A stretch of 64,000 nucleotides of DNA from Gaertneriomyces semiglobifer (GCA_025558075.1 JAHLKF010000009.1:124001-188000); one strand, 5' to 3'. Shown: positions 13,179 through 24,661, numbered from the stretch's first letter. Program-made: numbers and translations. The notes: generated by a model not told the origin, from the sequence alone.

Positions 13179-13471
13179 GTGGATGTATTCCCATGGCGTA
13201 TTCTATTTGCGAGCGACAATATGTGGTCATTGTCAACCATATCTGTTCAAACTTGCCATCGCTGTTCAACCAAACCACAGCAATTCAATGCGAACGAGGA
13301 AGATGGCCATACGCCTAACCGTAGGTTCTGTTTCTTCAGGAGAATGTCAGCCGCTGGTCCGTATCATGGGATGCCAACGTGCGCATCTCCCAGCATCCCT
13401 GTTGCAAAAGAAGAGGGCTTGTTTCGACTTCTTGTTCTGTGTTGACCAACTGATAAAATTAAGCAAAAAAA

Positions 13472-13545
13472 TGCTCCGCACAGGGATCGAACCTGTGACC
13501 TTGGCGTTATTAGCACCACGCTCTGACCAACTGAGCTAGCGGAGC
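13472..13545 (-). tRNA. tRNA-Ile (anticodon AAT)
   Basis: A 74-nt cloverleaf. The acceptor GCTCCGC pairs with GCGGAGC. The D arm is GCTC/GAGC, the anticodon stem TGGTG/CGCCA with loop CTAATAA (AAT, read as inosine-AU in eukaryotes), and the T arm ACAGG-TTCGATC-CCTGT. There is no intron. An identical gene lies at 57398-57471. Confidence 0.95.
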
Positions 13546-13794
13546 TGCTTGTAGCTGCTACCATCCAACAAAAACAGCTTGCTAATAGTCTCCTGTCGAA
13601 TGGCAGCTTGTTGTCTACACTGGACGTTACATGCCTCAAGATAAACTCTGCACATAGTATTTGTGTCGATCCGCCGTTGGGTGAATTGACGGGTATGAAT
13701 GAAATGTCACATAGTCGGTTACTTTTCGAGCGCCTGCATTTTCTTCGCCAGGTGACATATAAAATACACAATGTGAAGATTATAGATATGGCGT

Positions 13795-16031
13795 CTACCT
13801 GCTCCTACTCTTCCGTCCAGCCTGTCCACTAGGTTTCACGCCTGGCTCCTTCTTTATAGCTGGACCAGCATCGTCTCCGGTCTCCGGTTTCACAACTGGA
13901 GGTTTCTTGAGAAAATCAAATGTCTTATCCCGACGTAATGCGCGTGGAATGGATAAACTCAAAGAGTTCGGATGTAGGGTTGCGGAAGCAGTTGGAGCCC
14001 TTGTGCCGCGGAAACGTTTTGGAGTTGGAGATGGCGACGCAGTTTCTGTTGAATCGGTACGTGAGCGCCGTGTCGCCGATCGCGTTTGATATCGAGTAAC
14101 AGTCGCGGCGCCGAGTCGCTTTTTGTACGGTCTGTAATTGTCATCGGTACTGTCGTCGTCAGAATCACAATAAGAAGATGAATCAGTCTGGAACGATTCC
14201 TGGTCGTGGTCAGATACATCGACGTTGGGCGTGCTCTGCATCGAGCTACGTATCAGGGCAGCATTCACAATATCGGTGCCAACGAGCCCCATTCCGGTCA
14301 TCTCTTGCCAAAGCATTTTTATCTGTCCGTCAACCCTTGAAAATGCGTTTGTAGGATTATCGGTCAGGACTGACTGTATTGAGCTGAGAAAAGTATCGCT
14401 TTCAGTGTTTGTATAAATAGGGCTTGATAGCCATGTTCCGGCCTTAAGGACTGGTTTTTCATCATCATCGCACCCGTCGCTGCTGGAGTCGGAAAATAAC
14501 GACTCGGTATCATCATTCTCGACAGTTGGGCGTGTGATCACTGGCATCTCGGAGTTCTGATCTGGGACAGTCGCATCCGAGTTGATTGGCTGCTCTGAAG
14601 GGTAGAGTAGTTCACAGCCCGATAGTTCATCGGAAGCAGAACCGTCGGCATCATCCTCGGAATTGGACCCTCTGGAATTGGAGTATGTCATCCCTTGACC
14701 GAGATCGTGAATGTTCACTTGATGTTTATCTTCGCCTTGCTCAGTTAATTGCCCGCCTGTTGTGTACTGAGGCAAATGAGCGCCGTGCACGAGGAAACGA
14801 AGAGATTTGCAACTAGTCTTACGTTCAATTGCTTTCCAGGCCAAGGATTTGGAAGGTGGGTCTCAACTGTAGTGGGAACCTGGTCACGCCCAGCGTCGCT
14901 TGTCTTGATCAGAGTATTGCTAACTTCTCCATCTCGTGTGCTAGCCATTCCGTCTGACCCCAGAACATCGTGCGGTAGCATTGTTCCGTAATGGTATGCT
15001 TCCAATCCATAACTAAATCCAGTTCCGACTTCCGACGTCAAGGAATGCAGGAATGATTCCGCGTCAGAACCAAAGTCCGCAATAAGAAGCTGCCCCGAGT
15101 CTGCATCTGAACCAGCATCACAATCGGTTTGGCCGCGCGCAATTGCTTTCCGTGACGTTGTTTCCATGTCTGCATGTTGCACGCCCCAGTTATTAGTGGT
15201 TCTGGTCGACGATGATGCGTCGGCATTTGTTTGAAGCCCAGGTTTTTCTATCACGTACATATGTTCGTTGGACCTGAGGTAACGGTTTTCGCTGCTTCGC
15301 GGAGGAAAACCGCGACCGCCCAGTCGCATCAAAGCTTCGCCGGCCTGCACATCTTCAGTCGATAACCCAGTCACTTGCGACCCAAACAGGTGCGATTCTG
15401 CAGGAAGCGATGCGTGCATCAGCTGTGGTGAAGATGATGCCGAAGGTGAAGCATGTTCAATCATATACTGTGTCGGCAAAGGATCAGGAGCCAATTGGTG
15501 GTATTGTCGCTGATACAACTGCATTTGGTGAGCAAAATTTCTTTCAGATGGTAGTGGTTGAGAATGGTGATAGATGTACGTTGGTGGCGGTAATGTTCGC
15601 TGACTTTGACAAGTTCTAGTGGGCCAAGGAGGCGGGTATCCCGTGTTGGCAACCCGTTCAACGTGATGTTTGTTTTCAGATCTTTCAAAGCTGCATCCTA
15701 CATTGACAAGGTTGCGAAGCTGAGGGGGCCCACCCTGCGGGGCAACCATTGTTGTGCATGAACCTGTGATATGTTTCACGCAATCCAAACATTTGTGGCC
15801 AGGGAATGAACGGGTGCGTTGTGGGTGATTTGAACGACCGACCATTCGCACAAAGTCCTCACTGTTATGATCCAAGCAATGTCGAGTGGTGCCTTCACCC
15901 CGTTCATTTGTGATGGGATTGGATTTCTCAGTCACGGCCCTTTGTGGGGTGCGACTCGGTGGGAGAGATAATGCGGTGGCATCGTGTGCAGCACCTAGCC
16001 CTTTTCTGTTACTTTCAGCGTGGGTGTTCAT
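13795..16031 (-). CDS. Disordered Ser/Asp-rich protein of unknown function
   Basis: Two exons, 16031-14823 and 14766-13795, are joined across a 56-nt intron (GTAAGA..CTCAG), giving 726 aa. I chose the ATG at 16031 because the open frame continues upstream through what looks like a 5' UTR intron (GTAATT..TTCTCAG) that does not keep phase. A start at 16205 is possible but less likely. The protein is low in complexity: a His/Pro/Gln-rich middle, a short motif TEDVQAGEALMRLGG, acidic-serine clusters in the C-terminal half, and a basic tail (KKEPGVKPSGQAGRKSRSR). I see no enzymatic domain or membrane segment. The basic tail and acidic clusters would suit a nuclear regulator, but that is inference only. 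Confidence 0.6.
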
Positions 16032-17397
16032 AATTTTGACAGAGCCTGAGAAGAATACATTGTAGTGACCATTAGCATGGAACAGACAAATTGCAGCGTT
16101 GCAAAAAAAATGGCCACAAATTACCTTCCCATGCCTGCAGGGATTACGAGACCTTTTCAATGACCTGTCCGCACAGTCAAGGCCGAAATTGTACCAGTTC
16201 CGCAAACATTTGATTCAGGACCGCCGAATCGATTGATGTCCAGGGATGCTGCTTGTGTGATGTAGCGATAGGGCGCTACACGATATGGCCATGGCTTTAG
16301 CTAAGCTTGGATTCCACAATGCTGTGGTGAAGCAACGAGGACACCTCCTTTTTCACATGGACGCCTGCCGAAGGGACACAACTTGGGAGGCTTTTTGGCA
16401 GCTGTCAGCGATCTTGCGGTGCGAAAATGTTGAAAATTGAGGCGACTGACAGCTTCGCGTCGGCATCGCGTTCAACACGTTGAGTATCATAGTAAGTAAT
16501 GGTGGGCTGTACAACATCAGAGCATCTTCCATGCGACCATTTGGACAGGACCATTGTAAATCGCTTCTTGTAATATTGATATCTTGCTTTCTATCATGAA
16601 GGTATTTGCTCTCGGATACCGTTTGGAATCGAGGGGCGAGATGTATCTGCATGCATCTGATCATGGCCGTAATGGATTAGATATGGCGGATTGAAGCAGA
16701 TGTATCTGAATTGCTCGGTGAGAACAGTGGGTGCACCGTAGTGATATGCCTGAACGCCGCGAAAGAGTACGTTGTACCTGCGGCGGTGCCATTCGTGTTT
16801 GTAAAAGGTGAACTGATTGGCGCTGTCAGCACATAAGATCGCCTTGCATGTGCATTCGATTAACAAAACGACGCTGTCTTTGAGGTGCTATCTAGTGGTC
16901 ATCAATGATTGAGCTGGGGTTTTCAACAATGTCCGAACATACGCACCAGTTTCTCTTTGAAAGACTGCATCCGCTTGACACCTGGAAGGGACTGAATGAA
17001 TGTACACTCCTTCAGTAAGGGAACCAATCGAACGGGAAATGGTCTACAAGTTTAAGGAGTATGAGGCAAGCCGCTACAAGTCCCTTAGAGTGTATTACCA
17101 TCTGGTGCATCAATGAGTGGTGACGGCAAACCGATCCGCTCAGGCTGTTGCACTCTCGACCGATTGACTGCGTGTCCCATCTGCATCGAAGGACTCTGCA
17201 TATCACACTAGATAGTAACCTAACCTAAATGGCAAAAAGAGATCACCCTTTCTCTTGAACGACATCTTCAAACACTGGAGTCAACCCTCCATTACAACCA
17301 ACGGATGGCATGCCGCAGGAAGATACATAGCTACATTAGTATGCGGGTAACTACTACAACCGTACCGGATTCTACATGTTGCACACTATCTGGTCCG
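16032..17397. other. Intergenic region without a recognised gene
   Basis: This holds the probable 5' leader of the minus-strand disordered-protein gene and the region 3' of the DsbA-like gene. Several minus-strand ORFs of 60-103 codons occur, but none has motifs or a convincing exon structure. Confidence 0.4.
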
Positions 17398-18352
17398 CTA
17401 CTGCTTGGCAATCGCCTCAAATATCTGTACACACCACGGTCGTTAGAGGGCATTCAGAGGGCAAACAAGCACAAAATCTCACTCTCACCTCAACAAATGC
17501 TTCCGGGTCCTGAGCCCCGCCGAGCTCATAGCGCCCATCTATTCTAAAGTGTGGCACGCCGGTGATTCGTCTTCGATAAGCTTGTTCAATCTGATCCTTA
17601 ACCTCCTGTATACCAAAAGGAGATTCCAAATACTCAATCACTTCTTCGCGGTTTAGCCCGACCCGTTGGGCGGCATCAGCTAGGACATTGATGTCGCCAA
17701 TGTTCTTGTTACGCTCAAAGTAGTCACGGAAAAGTTGTTCAACAAGTGGGAGCTGCACATTCTTGGTGTGAGCGTACTCTAGAAGACGGTGAGAGTCCAC
17801 CGTGCTGTAAACCAGATCAGGTATTAGCAATTAGACCCTAACGTTGAGGAACTCCACAGGAAGAAACACATACTTTGCAATAAGCCCTCCATAACTGAAC
17901 GCAATACCCTCCTTCTCCCCGACCTTTTGCATATGCGGAAGTATCTGCGCCATGCGTTCCTTGCCGAACTTGCTCTCGTAACTCTCCAACTTGTTAATGC
18001 CCTGCTTCGGCAACGTCGAATCGAGTTCAAACGGTTTGAACGTAATGGCAAAGTCAAGCTTGGTACTTGGTTGTTTCGCTTGAAAGGCTTCAATGGCACG
18101 CTGGAGACGCCGGTAGCCGACGAAGCACCAAGGGCAGATGGTGTCCGAGACGATGTCAATGTTTACTTTGCGAGACATGGCTGATGTGCGGAGACGATGC
18201 GCAGAGGATGAGAATGAGTTGACGAAGATGGAAGAGCGACCGAGCATTCGAGTCCGGCCTGGCTTTAAGAATGGAGAGGTGAATTCATGAAATGCCGAAT
18301 GGAAGCTTTGAAATCTTTTGATGACAAACGGAAATGGACGCGACAGTGACAA
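17398..18352 (-). CDS. DsbA/FrnE-family thiol oxidoreductase, probably mitochondrial
   Basis: Exons are 18352-17874, 17804-17489 and 17424-17398. The introns are 69 nt (GTATGT..TTACAG) and 64 nt (GTGAGA..TACAG), and the product is 273 aa. The thioredoxin-fold signature DTICPWCFVGYRRL carries the CPWC redox pair at about residues 72-75. The DSBA insertion follows, with the family motif NTVDSHRLL formed exactly at the first splice junction, then the cis-Pro region GVPHFRIDGRYELGGAQ. The last exon encodes only IFEAIAKQ. Residues 1-58 are Arg/Ser/Phe-rich without acidic residues until late, like a mitochondrial presequence; translation from a Met near residue 59 would give a cytosolic form. FrnE-type proteins catalyse disulfide exchange; the substrate is unknown. 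Confidence 0.88.
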
Positions 18353-18355
18353 CTC

Positions 18356-18470
18356 CGCGGGCTTGACTTTTTTAGTTCTGCCGCACGCCGAGCAATCTAC
18401 GCGACCCTAACCCTACTGGGAATATATAAAGGGCGGCGTCTCCCCAACGTTCCCACGTTCCCACAGACGC
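18356..18470 (+). promoter_or_regulatory. TATA-containing promoter-like repeat, copy 1
   Basis: Contains GCCGCACGCCGAGCA, a telomere-like CCCTAACCCT motif and a TATA box AATATATAAAG at 18421-18431, oriented toward the plus strand. A diverged copy with the same order lies at 18942-19050. It sits between the DsbA-like gene (minus) and the truncated unknown gene (plus). Confidence 0.55.
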
Positions 18471-18940
18471 AAGTAGGTCGCCGAGGAGGGGTCTCTTTCC
18501 CCCATGTACGAGCTGCGTGGGGTGGAAGGTTTACCAAGAATGTTGGAGGAGATTCTTCTGGCCTTTGCCGACGATGTGAACCAGGAGAACATTTAAAGCC
18601 TTCTGCACAAATTGCCTCTGACTGATCCGGGCGACCGTCATCCGGTGGGTCTGCCGGAGATTTCCTTCTTGGTACGTTGGATTGTTGTTGTATGGTCGAT
18701 GTCTACATTATTCGGTTGCGTTTCTGTGGGCTGGAAAAACAAGCCAATGAACCCGGTGATTCAACCGAACGTACCTTTGGCCTCTTCAATATCCTGATGC
18801 TGCGGTAGTGCCAGTCGGATAGGAAAGAAAGTCGACTACCATTTCAACGTCGGTCTAAGCCGGTGGTCTGACAGAGACAAAGATGAAGCAGACATCTTCC
18901 TTTTATTCAGAAAAGCGGACGAGAGCTTGGGGTCGGCGAA
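18471..18940 (+). pseudogene. Internally deleted copy of the unknown gene at 20-22 kb
   Basis: This matches 20590-21590 but lacks the part equivalent to about 20622-21015. A stretch like KYVADEGDLSP is joined directly to YELRGVEGL. It then runs through MLEEILLAF to an early stop (GAACATTTAA). The following sequence, including the donor-like TTCTTGGTACG and the RKKVDYHF/SDRDKDEAD-like part, still aligns with the longer copy. It is non-coding as it stands. The parent protein family is unknown to me. Confidence 0.6.
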
Positions 18941-18941
18941 A

Positions 18942-19050
18942 ACTCCGCGGACGTGACTTTTTATTGAAGCCGCACGCCGAGCATGGATTGCAATGAATGT
19001 ATGCGCGCCTCCCTCTCAAAGAATATATAAAGGGGCGCCCCCCCGTTCCC
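18942..19050 (+). promoter_or_regulatory. TATA-containing promoter-like repeat, copy 2
   Basis: Second copy of the promoter-like segment: CTCCGCGG, GCCGCACGCCGAGCA, then TATA box AATATATAAAG at 19022-19032 followed by a GC-rich run. It lies about 210 bp upstream of the small putative membrane-peptide gene. Confidence 0.55.
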
Positions 19051-19111
19051 AACGTACACGCTTCACATCTTTCTCCCCCTTCAAGCAGCAGTAGCAATGC
19101 CGAAATCTGGC

Positions 19112-19370
19112 TCCGACGGAAGCGCGGTGGCTGGGCTCGAGACGGTTCACGTGCAGGCTTGTTCACTGGACGTGAGTTGGACGGGCCATCAGAGTTGGAC
19201 TGTCGTCTTGGGTTGAAGGCATTCCTATCGTGTCAAGAGCGAGATGGCATCTGAAAACTGGTTCCGACGGAAGCGCGGTGGCTGGGCTCGAGACAGTTTA
19301 CGTGCAGGCTTGTTCACTGGACGTGAGTTGGACGGGCCATCAGAGTTGGACTGTCGTCTTGGGTTGAAGG
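19112..19370 (+). repeat. Tandem duplication of a 108-bp coding-like unit
   Basis: Copies at 19112-19219 and 19263-19370 (offset 151 bp) differ at only a few positions. Both encode the stretch RRKRGGWARD..RAGLFTG..LDGPSELDCRLGLK in the same relative frame. Only the second copy continues into a hydrophobic helix; the first soon meets a stop. Confidence 0.9.
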
Positions 19371-19549
19371 TGCTGCTTGCTTCGTTGGCGGTGGTGGCGA
19401 TTCTAGGACTGCTACAAAAGGTATGAACATTGTTTTTTTTGGTGGCTGATCTGTTTTGCTGATTGTTTCTCAACAATCACCACGGCGAATAGGTCAAATT
19501 TAAAGAATCGCGAGAGATGGACACTGGAACGTGTGGGCGTCCGAAGTGA
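19244..19549 (+). CDS. Putative small single-pass membrane peptide
   Basis: Candidate two-exon gene: 19244-19420 and 19493-19549, with a 72-nt intron (GTATGA..GAATAG) in phase 0, giving 77 aa. It has a basic N-terminal half (FRRKRGGWARD) followed by one clear hydrophobic helix (VLLASLAVVAILGLL) and a short polar tail. A TATA box lies about 210 bp upstream. I know of no family match. The short length, the repeat structure and the absence of a clear Kozak context keep confidence low; it may be a non-functional by-product of the local duplications. Confidence 0.35.
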
Positions 19550-20062
19550 AACACTGTGAAGAGATAAGGAGGGCACGGCCAAAATCATATATTTTCGATT
19601 GACCCGAAGCACCATGAACCGTAAGTCACATTAGATAAATAGCACATCCAAAAGAGGTCTAATTATCGACAGTGAGGTAGTGGATATGCGAGAGCTGACC
19701 CTCCATTTACACCATGAGGTCCTACGTGGTTGGCTCCGCGTACAATGGAGTCGCTCCTTTCTCGGCTCAGTAGGTTTGGTAGCGGTCGCAGCGCTAGCGG
19801 ACGTGCCATGGGTCTGGTAGTTGGACTAGATTGTACATGAGTCGGTGCGATGCAACGCACTGAAAGCCTCGTCGGCACCATCTGCTTCCAGGTAGGTGGT
19901 TGGCACTGGTTGTCACATTTGGTTCTTCGTCGACTGAACAATACATATATGTATCAAACACGGGGTGTTAGGTGGCTGCCCGAGGGATCAAATATATCCA
20001 TGTATCGGACGTCGTGCGAGTGGAAACATATCCATAATATCATCAAAACCATCATCACACAT
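19550..20062. other. Spacer between small-peptide gene and unknown gene
   Basis: No firm gene. A plus-strand block at about 19676-19818 reads as MRELTLHLHHEV.. ending in a hydrophobic stretch (SVGLVAVAALADVPW) and a TAG, preceded by an acceptor-like TCGACAG. It could be an alternative last exon of the small-peptide gene. Confidence 0.3.
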
Positions 20063-22130
20063 CATGGCGTTGAAGGTATCAGATGTCCAGAAGTATCTCC
20101 TGGTTCCTGGGCGGCAGTTTGAGATTCCGAGTGGGTGCACGACGTCGTCGATGTACAGAAAGCCGCCAATGGTAGAACGCGATTTCTGGCCCCTGGGGCC
20201 GATGTAAGGTTTTGTACTTTTGTCTACGCATTGCCTAACCTCCACCTCGCCGAGGAGTCCGACCAAGTCGCGGGAGAGCTCAACAAGGCAGTATCTACAA
20301 TGGACAAAAGCTTTGAGAGAATTCGAAAAGGTATGTCATGTGAACTGGCGCAATCTGCCTCAAGAACCATCGCTGACAGGCATGTCCTGCAGGCATTTAC
20401 GCCCGAGTCCTTTGAAGCGGTGTACACCCAGCTCGACAGGAAGGAAGTAGTACACGCGGCATTTTCTGGAGTGCGGGCAGGTGTTGGGCCGGCCATATCA
20501 ATGACACGGTCGCCAATTTAAATTCGCCAAGGCAAGGCAGAGCCGAGCAGACGAGCTCCGATGAAATCACTACACCGCCCAACAAACGCAAGTACGTCGC
20601 CGACGAGGGCGACCTTTCCCCATGTGTCGCTGAATTTGAAGCTTCCACCCGGAACGGTGACTTCGCGGCTGCCATCCGCCTCGCGGTTTTGCACCAGGAG
20701 AACAGTGCGGATCATATGCGAGTTCGACTCACCTTCATACCATAGTATAGCGCAGTACCCAATTTAATTTATCCAGGAGCCTGTTTTGAGGTGCGCTCGA
20801 TTTTCGGCCGCGGGATGCAGCGGTCGTTCGAAACGACAACGATCGGGCCGAGGACCTGGTGGAGCCAGACGTGTTGAGGAGCGTCGAGCAACATATAACT
20901 CATATCCTTGCCGCCGCTAACGAGAAGATTTCGGGGTCAGCCGTAAGCTTGCTGTCCGTGGTGCGCAGCTTGATTCCAGCTGGTGAGCTGGATATGGAGA
21001 AACTGGCAGAGATATACGAGCTGCGCGGGGTGGAAGGATTACTAAGAATGTTGGAGGAGATTCTTCTGGCCTTTGACGACGATGTGAACCAGGAGAACTC
21101 TCAAATCCTTCTGCGCGAATTGTCTCGGATTGATCCGGGCGACCGTCATGTCCGGTGGGTCTGCCGGAAATTTCCCTCTTGGTACGAGCTTGACTGTTGT
21201 ATGGTCGATGTCCATATTATTCTGAGCCGGTCTCTGTAGGCTGAAAAAACAAGCCAGTAACCCTGGTGACTCAACCGAACGTACATTTGACCTCTTCAAC
21301 ATCCTGCCTTTTGCGAAGCTACCATCGAATTTGAAGCTGCGGTAGTAACTTGCCCCAGAATTTGCGATCAGTTTCGCTTCATGGTTGATGACTGACATCA
21401 CCCTCCAGTGGTGACGGCCCTTCAGCGGCCGGCCGACCTGTCGGACAAGAGATGCCACGGTAGTGCCAGTCGTATAGGAAAGAAGGTCGACTATTTATTT
21501 AAGGTCAATGAAAGCGGGTGGTCTGACAAAGATGAAGCAGGCATCTTACTTCCCCTTTTATTAAGAAAAGCGGACGAGTCGGCGAGAACAGCGCGGGCGA
21601 ACTTTCTGAGAAACGGAAGGGGAAGACCACTCGCCAGCACGTATTCGAAAACTTCATCGACAACATCAAGGTAGGCGTTGGAGAAGAGCCCAGTGTTTTG
21701 CCAGGTGATACTAAAGCGCTTCGATGGAACACGATAGACTTCGGTGGCTCAGATTCGACAGCAGTGCCGGAAGGCTATTGAGGAGCTTAAGGCTCATGAT
21801 CTCCATCTCACGCCGGAGATGGATGAACTGCTGTCCAGCGTGGTCATCCCTTCATTCCACTTCTGGAACCACAGTACCAGATTTACTATTTTGTTTAATC
21901 TGACCGGACCACCTGTACGTCTTCACCGACTTTGATGAGATAAACATTCCAAAGTCGGCCAACGATGTCCTTGACTCCCTGGCGATGTGCGAGGCATTCA
22001 TGGTGATAAGTGTAAGAGCTGATGCGAATCATTGTGGCGTCGAAGAAAGCCTTTTACTGGATGTAAAGAAATCGATCGCGGGCGCCATCAGAGAGAACAG
22101 GCGACAGCAAGTTATTGCCACGAAAAGAAG
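20063..22130 (+). pseudogene. Multi-exon gene or pseudogene of unknown family
   Basis: Protein-like blocks follow one another in changing frames: MALKVSDVQKYLLVPGRQFE (20063 on), ESDQVAGELNKAVSTM (about 20255), ADEGDLSPCVAEFEASTRNG (about 20600), then a long acidic/helical block at about 20790-21180 (VLRSVEQHITHILAAANEKI, YELRGVEGLLRMLEEILLAF), FKVNESGWSDKDEAGI and ADESARTARANFLRNG (about 21500-21610), and late pieces near 21760 and 22000. Intron-like signals exist (GTATGT at 20331, GTACGA at 21182). I could not chain all blocks in phase, so it is either a gene with more introns than I can place or a decaying copy. A deleted paralogue lies at 18471-18940. No domain recognised. Confidence 0.45.
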
Positions 22131-22164
22131 GTGGAAGACATGCGTACAATGTTTGTCAAGGAAT

Positions 22165-22578
22165 TGTCACCGTCTTGTTATGTCAAATAGAGTCTGACAT
22201 ACCAGAACTGTGACAATCTGTAAGGCGCACTGGAAAAGCATGACGATTATAATATGCGACGATAGGCTACACGAGCATGGCATCCTTCCGAGTGGTAATG
22301 TATCAACAAAGTTCAAATACACGAATACATTTACGGCCGTACTGGTTGATGCCATGAAACTATGTCATTTGCGGCGGAAGTGGAAGAAATGCGTATTTCA
22401 AATTTTTCAAAGAAATCATCGCACCTTAATGACTGGCAACCACCGTAATGGCAAGGAATTGTCACCGTCCTGTTATGTTAAACAGGGTCTGACATAACAA
22501 GACTGTGACAATTCGTAAGGGGCATTTCTTGCCACCGTCCTGTTATGTTAAACGGGGTCTGACATAACAAGACTGACA
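22165..22578. mobile_element. Three foldback (MITE-like) elements
   Basis: Short inverted-repeat elements lie at 22165-22215, 22460-22510 and about 22530-22578. Each has arms close to TGTCACCGTCCTGTTATGT and ACATAACAAGACTGTGACA around a spacer of about 13 nt. The first two are preceded by GGAAT. Right flanks repeat GTAAGG..GCA(C/G)TGGAAA, which equals the coding sequence of the GIY-YIG-like gene near 27076. So these elements sit at equivalent places in decayed copies of that gene. They are too short to encode a transposase. Confidence 0.7.
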
Positions 22579-24600
22579 ATTCGTAAGGGGCAGTGGAAAG
22601 AGCATGACGATTGAAATTAAAATACGCGAGTACGTCGCACGCGTAGTGCATGGCAGTTCATGAGCAAGCTGCAGGTCAGCGCGGCAAGGATGAGAGACGT
22701 GTCCACATCAACAGGCTGTTAAAGGCTAAGGAATATCCACGAAAGAAGTGGATGGAATCTGACGAGGCACTTGATGCGTTGAACGTAAAAGGAAGCGTGA
22801 TGCGCGCTGGTTTTAGCGCCGAACCAGTTTCGCAGAAAGTTGGAGTTTTGAAAGCTCAGTGAACATTTCCTCCAATGGAGAACTCGACCACACTGGGAAA
22901 CTCTGGAATGAGACCACGTCTCATGATCCTCCAAGGTGCACAGTCGCTCATCCCGCTTGTGGGGCAAGTGATTAAGACGCATGATCGAAGGGCAAGGTGA
23001 GTCTCAACACGTCGGACGGGCAAACTGATGGACCGTAACTAAGTCCACTGGAATGTGACGGGCCGCACGAAACGTCATTCCAAAATCCAAGTCTTATCAA
23101 ACGCCAAGGTCAGAAATGTCAAGTTCTTTGCGCGGAAAACGAATGACATACCTCTGTCCAAAACCTCTCCAATGTACTCGCCGCATCTTGGTTTACGGCT
23201 GCAAGCTGATAGCATACTGTACCCGTTGGGGGGCATGTGCTCCCGGGAGCGGCGCGGTGCGGCTGAACATTACTTGCAGCCTCGGGTCTTGGATCCTGTC
23301 GAACAAGCAACATCGATCAGGCCAGACTCCATGGAGCATAACCTTGAGTCTTACACGTACAGTCACTCAATAAGTACATATTGGGCCATGTATATAGTCA
23401 TTCGCGCGTGACAGGGTATGTTCGGACTCTTGGGTGAAATTGTGGTGACAAAACTGGGAACATTAGAAGGTTAGTCATGATTTCGCTCTGGTTGTACTAC
23501 GGAATGCATCCCACATCCACTTTACCTTTTGCCAGTTGGTGTCCGCATCCGGAAAACGATGGGTTCTCGCCGACTCGAAATGCGCGATTGGTACCTTGAA
23601 TATCAAAACTGCAACTTCGTGTGCATACAATCGTCCTGCCCACCGAAGTGCGAATGCTATGTGGGGCGTCATGTAGAAAGCACCAAAACGAGCGAATTCG
23701 GAATTCATGTGCGAGCGACGAAGGTCGATCCCCTCCGCGAAAAATGGAAGATAGGCGCTTTTGGTCGCATGAGCCAGAACCATGACCCCCTGCGTGCGTG
23801 CACGTTCTTGCATTTCAAGCGGTCTTGCCTGTGCTTCAAAGAGCTTAACATTCGATTCTAATCGCCCCCTGCTGTCCATGCGCTGCACTGGGGCAGTGGA
23901 AGGTTGTACGGGAGTGTCTGAGCCAGCTGGCAATGATGTCGCGGCCCCAGGCCTTGCGGCATGGTCAAGGATGTCACACGCCCACATGTGGTATGTTAAT
24001 CGCCCCACAATATCCTCACTCAAATGTACATCAACTCTGTGGACCACATCAGGCTTGAAAAGAGGCGCCACCCATGCTATGAGCTGCTGCTCTACATGAA
24101 AGTAAGTTTATTAGCCTCGAATATTGAACCCATTTATCCCCTTAGGCCTACTCACTGGATTGGGGGACATCATTAGCGCCACCCTTTCTGGCTAAAGCTC
24201 GTTTCATTGCCCGTATTGGCCCCTCAACAGCAACCATCTCGAGGTCGTCATTTTGCAGGTGTTCCAACGCTGCATCGTTGAGACCCGGAAAAACAGAGAA
24301 GATCCCTGCGTGGACCTCGCTGGCCAAGTTTTCGTCGCTGATCAGGTTTTCGGTGGATGTTTGCGGTGTTCGTAGCATGACGGTCGAGCTTCAGCGGTAT
24401 CGAATGGCAGGAACTCTTAAGCGTGGTTACTGTAGTGATGTTGAGGGCCGGGAGCAAGTTGTCTAAAAATAGCTCTCGGAATGTTAACAGGACTTCACCG
24501 CTACCACATTGATGGTACCATTTTTCAAAGAATTCTTGGATGTCCATCAGCATCATCCGTACCAGGCGGTACTACGCGATATGAGAGTATGTAAGGCCTG
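22216..24600 (+). pseudogene. Decayed copy of the GIY-YIG-like gene
   Basis: Scattered plus-strand fragments align with the 25-28.4 kb gene in the same orientation. About 22218-22290 and 22585-22620 match 27076-27140. The part at about 22395-22440 matches the sequence around 25480-25530. The part at 22648-22990 matches 27193-27740 with deletions and frameshifts (MAVHEQAAGQ, DERRV.INRL). The part at 24500-24575 matches 28190-28275 (MVPFFKEFLD). The copy is interrupted by foldback elements and by an unrelated minus-strand gene at 23475-24378. No continuous reading frame survives. Confidence 0.65.
23475..24378 (-). CDS. Unknown protein with an ADP-ribosyltransferase-like pattern
   Basis: Two exons, 24378-24156 and 24091-23475, with a 64-nt intron (GTGAGT..GTAG), give 279 aa. 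The N-terminal half is helical and acidic. The C-terminal part reads HATKSAYLPFFAEGIDLRRS.. EFARFGAFYMTP.. AFALRWAGRL.. VAVLIFKVP. The order His-x-Thr, a GI(D/N) turn, an F(G)xFYxT strand, then an Ala-rich helix ending in WA is what DUF3990-like and other ADP-ribosyltransferase-fold proteins show. I see no clear catalytic Glu motif, so activity is uncertain. There is no signal peptide. The gene lies inside a decayed GIY-YIG-like copy, suggesting insertion or local capture. The exon structure is well supported; the function is a guess. Confidence 0.5.
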
Positions 24601-24661
24601 TTGTAGGCGGTGCCTTTTACCAACCAACCTTTGAACCCGCCGTATGTTTCTTTTTTCTAGC

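Noticed and set aside
16029..16205. Extending the disordered-protein CDS to an ATG at 16205
   Set aside because: The extra segment is Cys/Phe-rich, unlike the rest, and contains a good intron (GTAATT..TTCTCAG). A start at 16031 is simpler.
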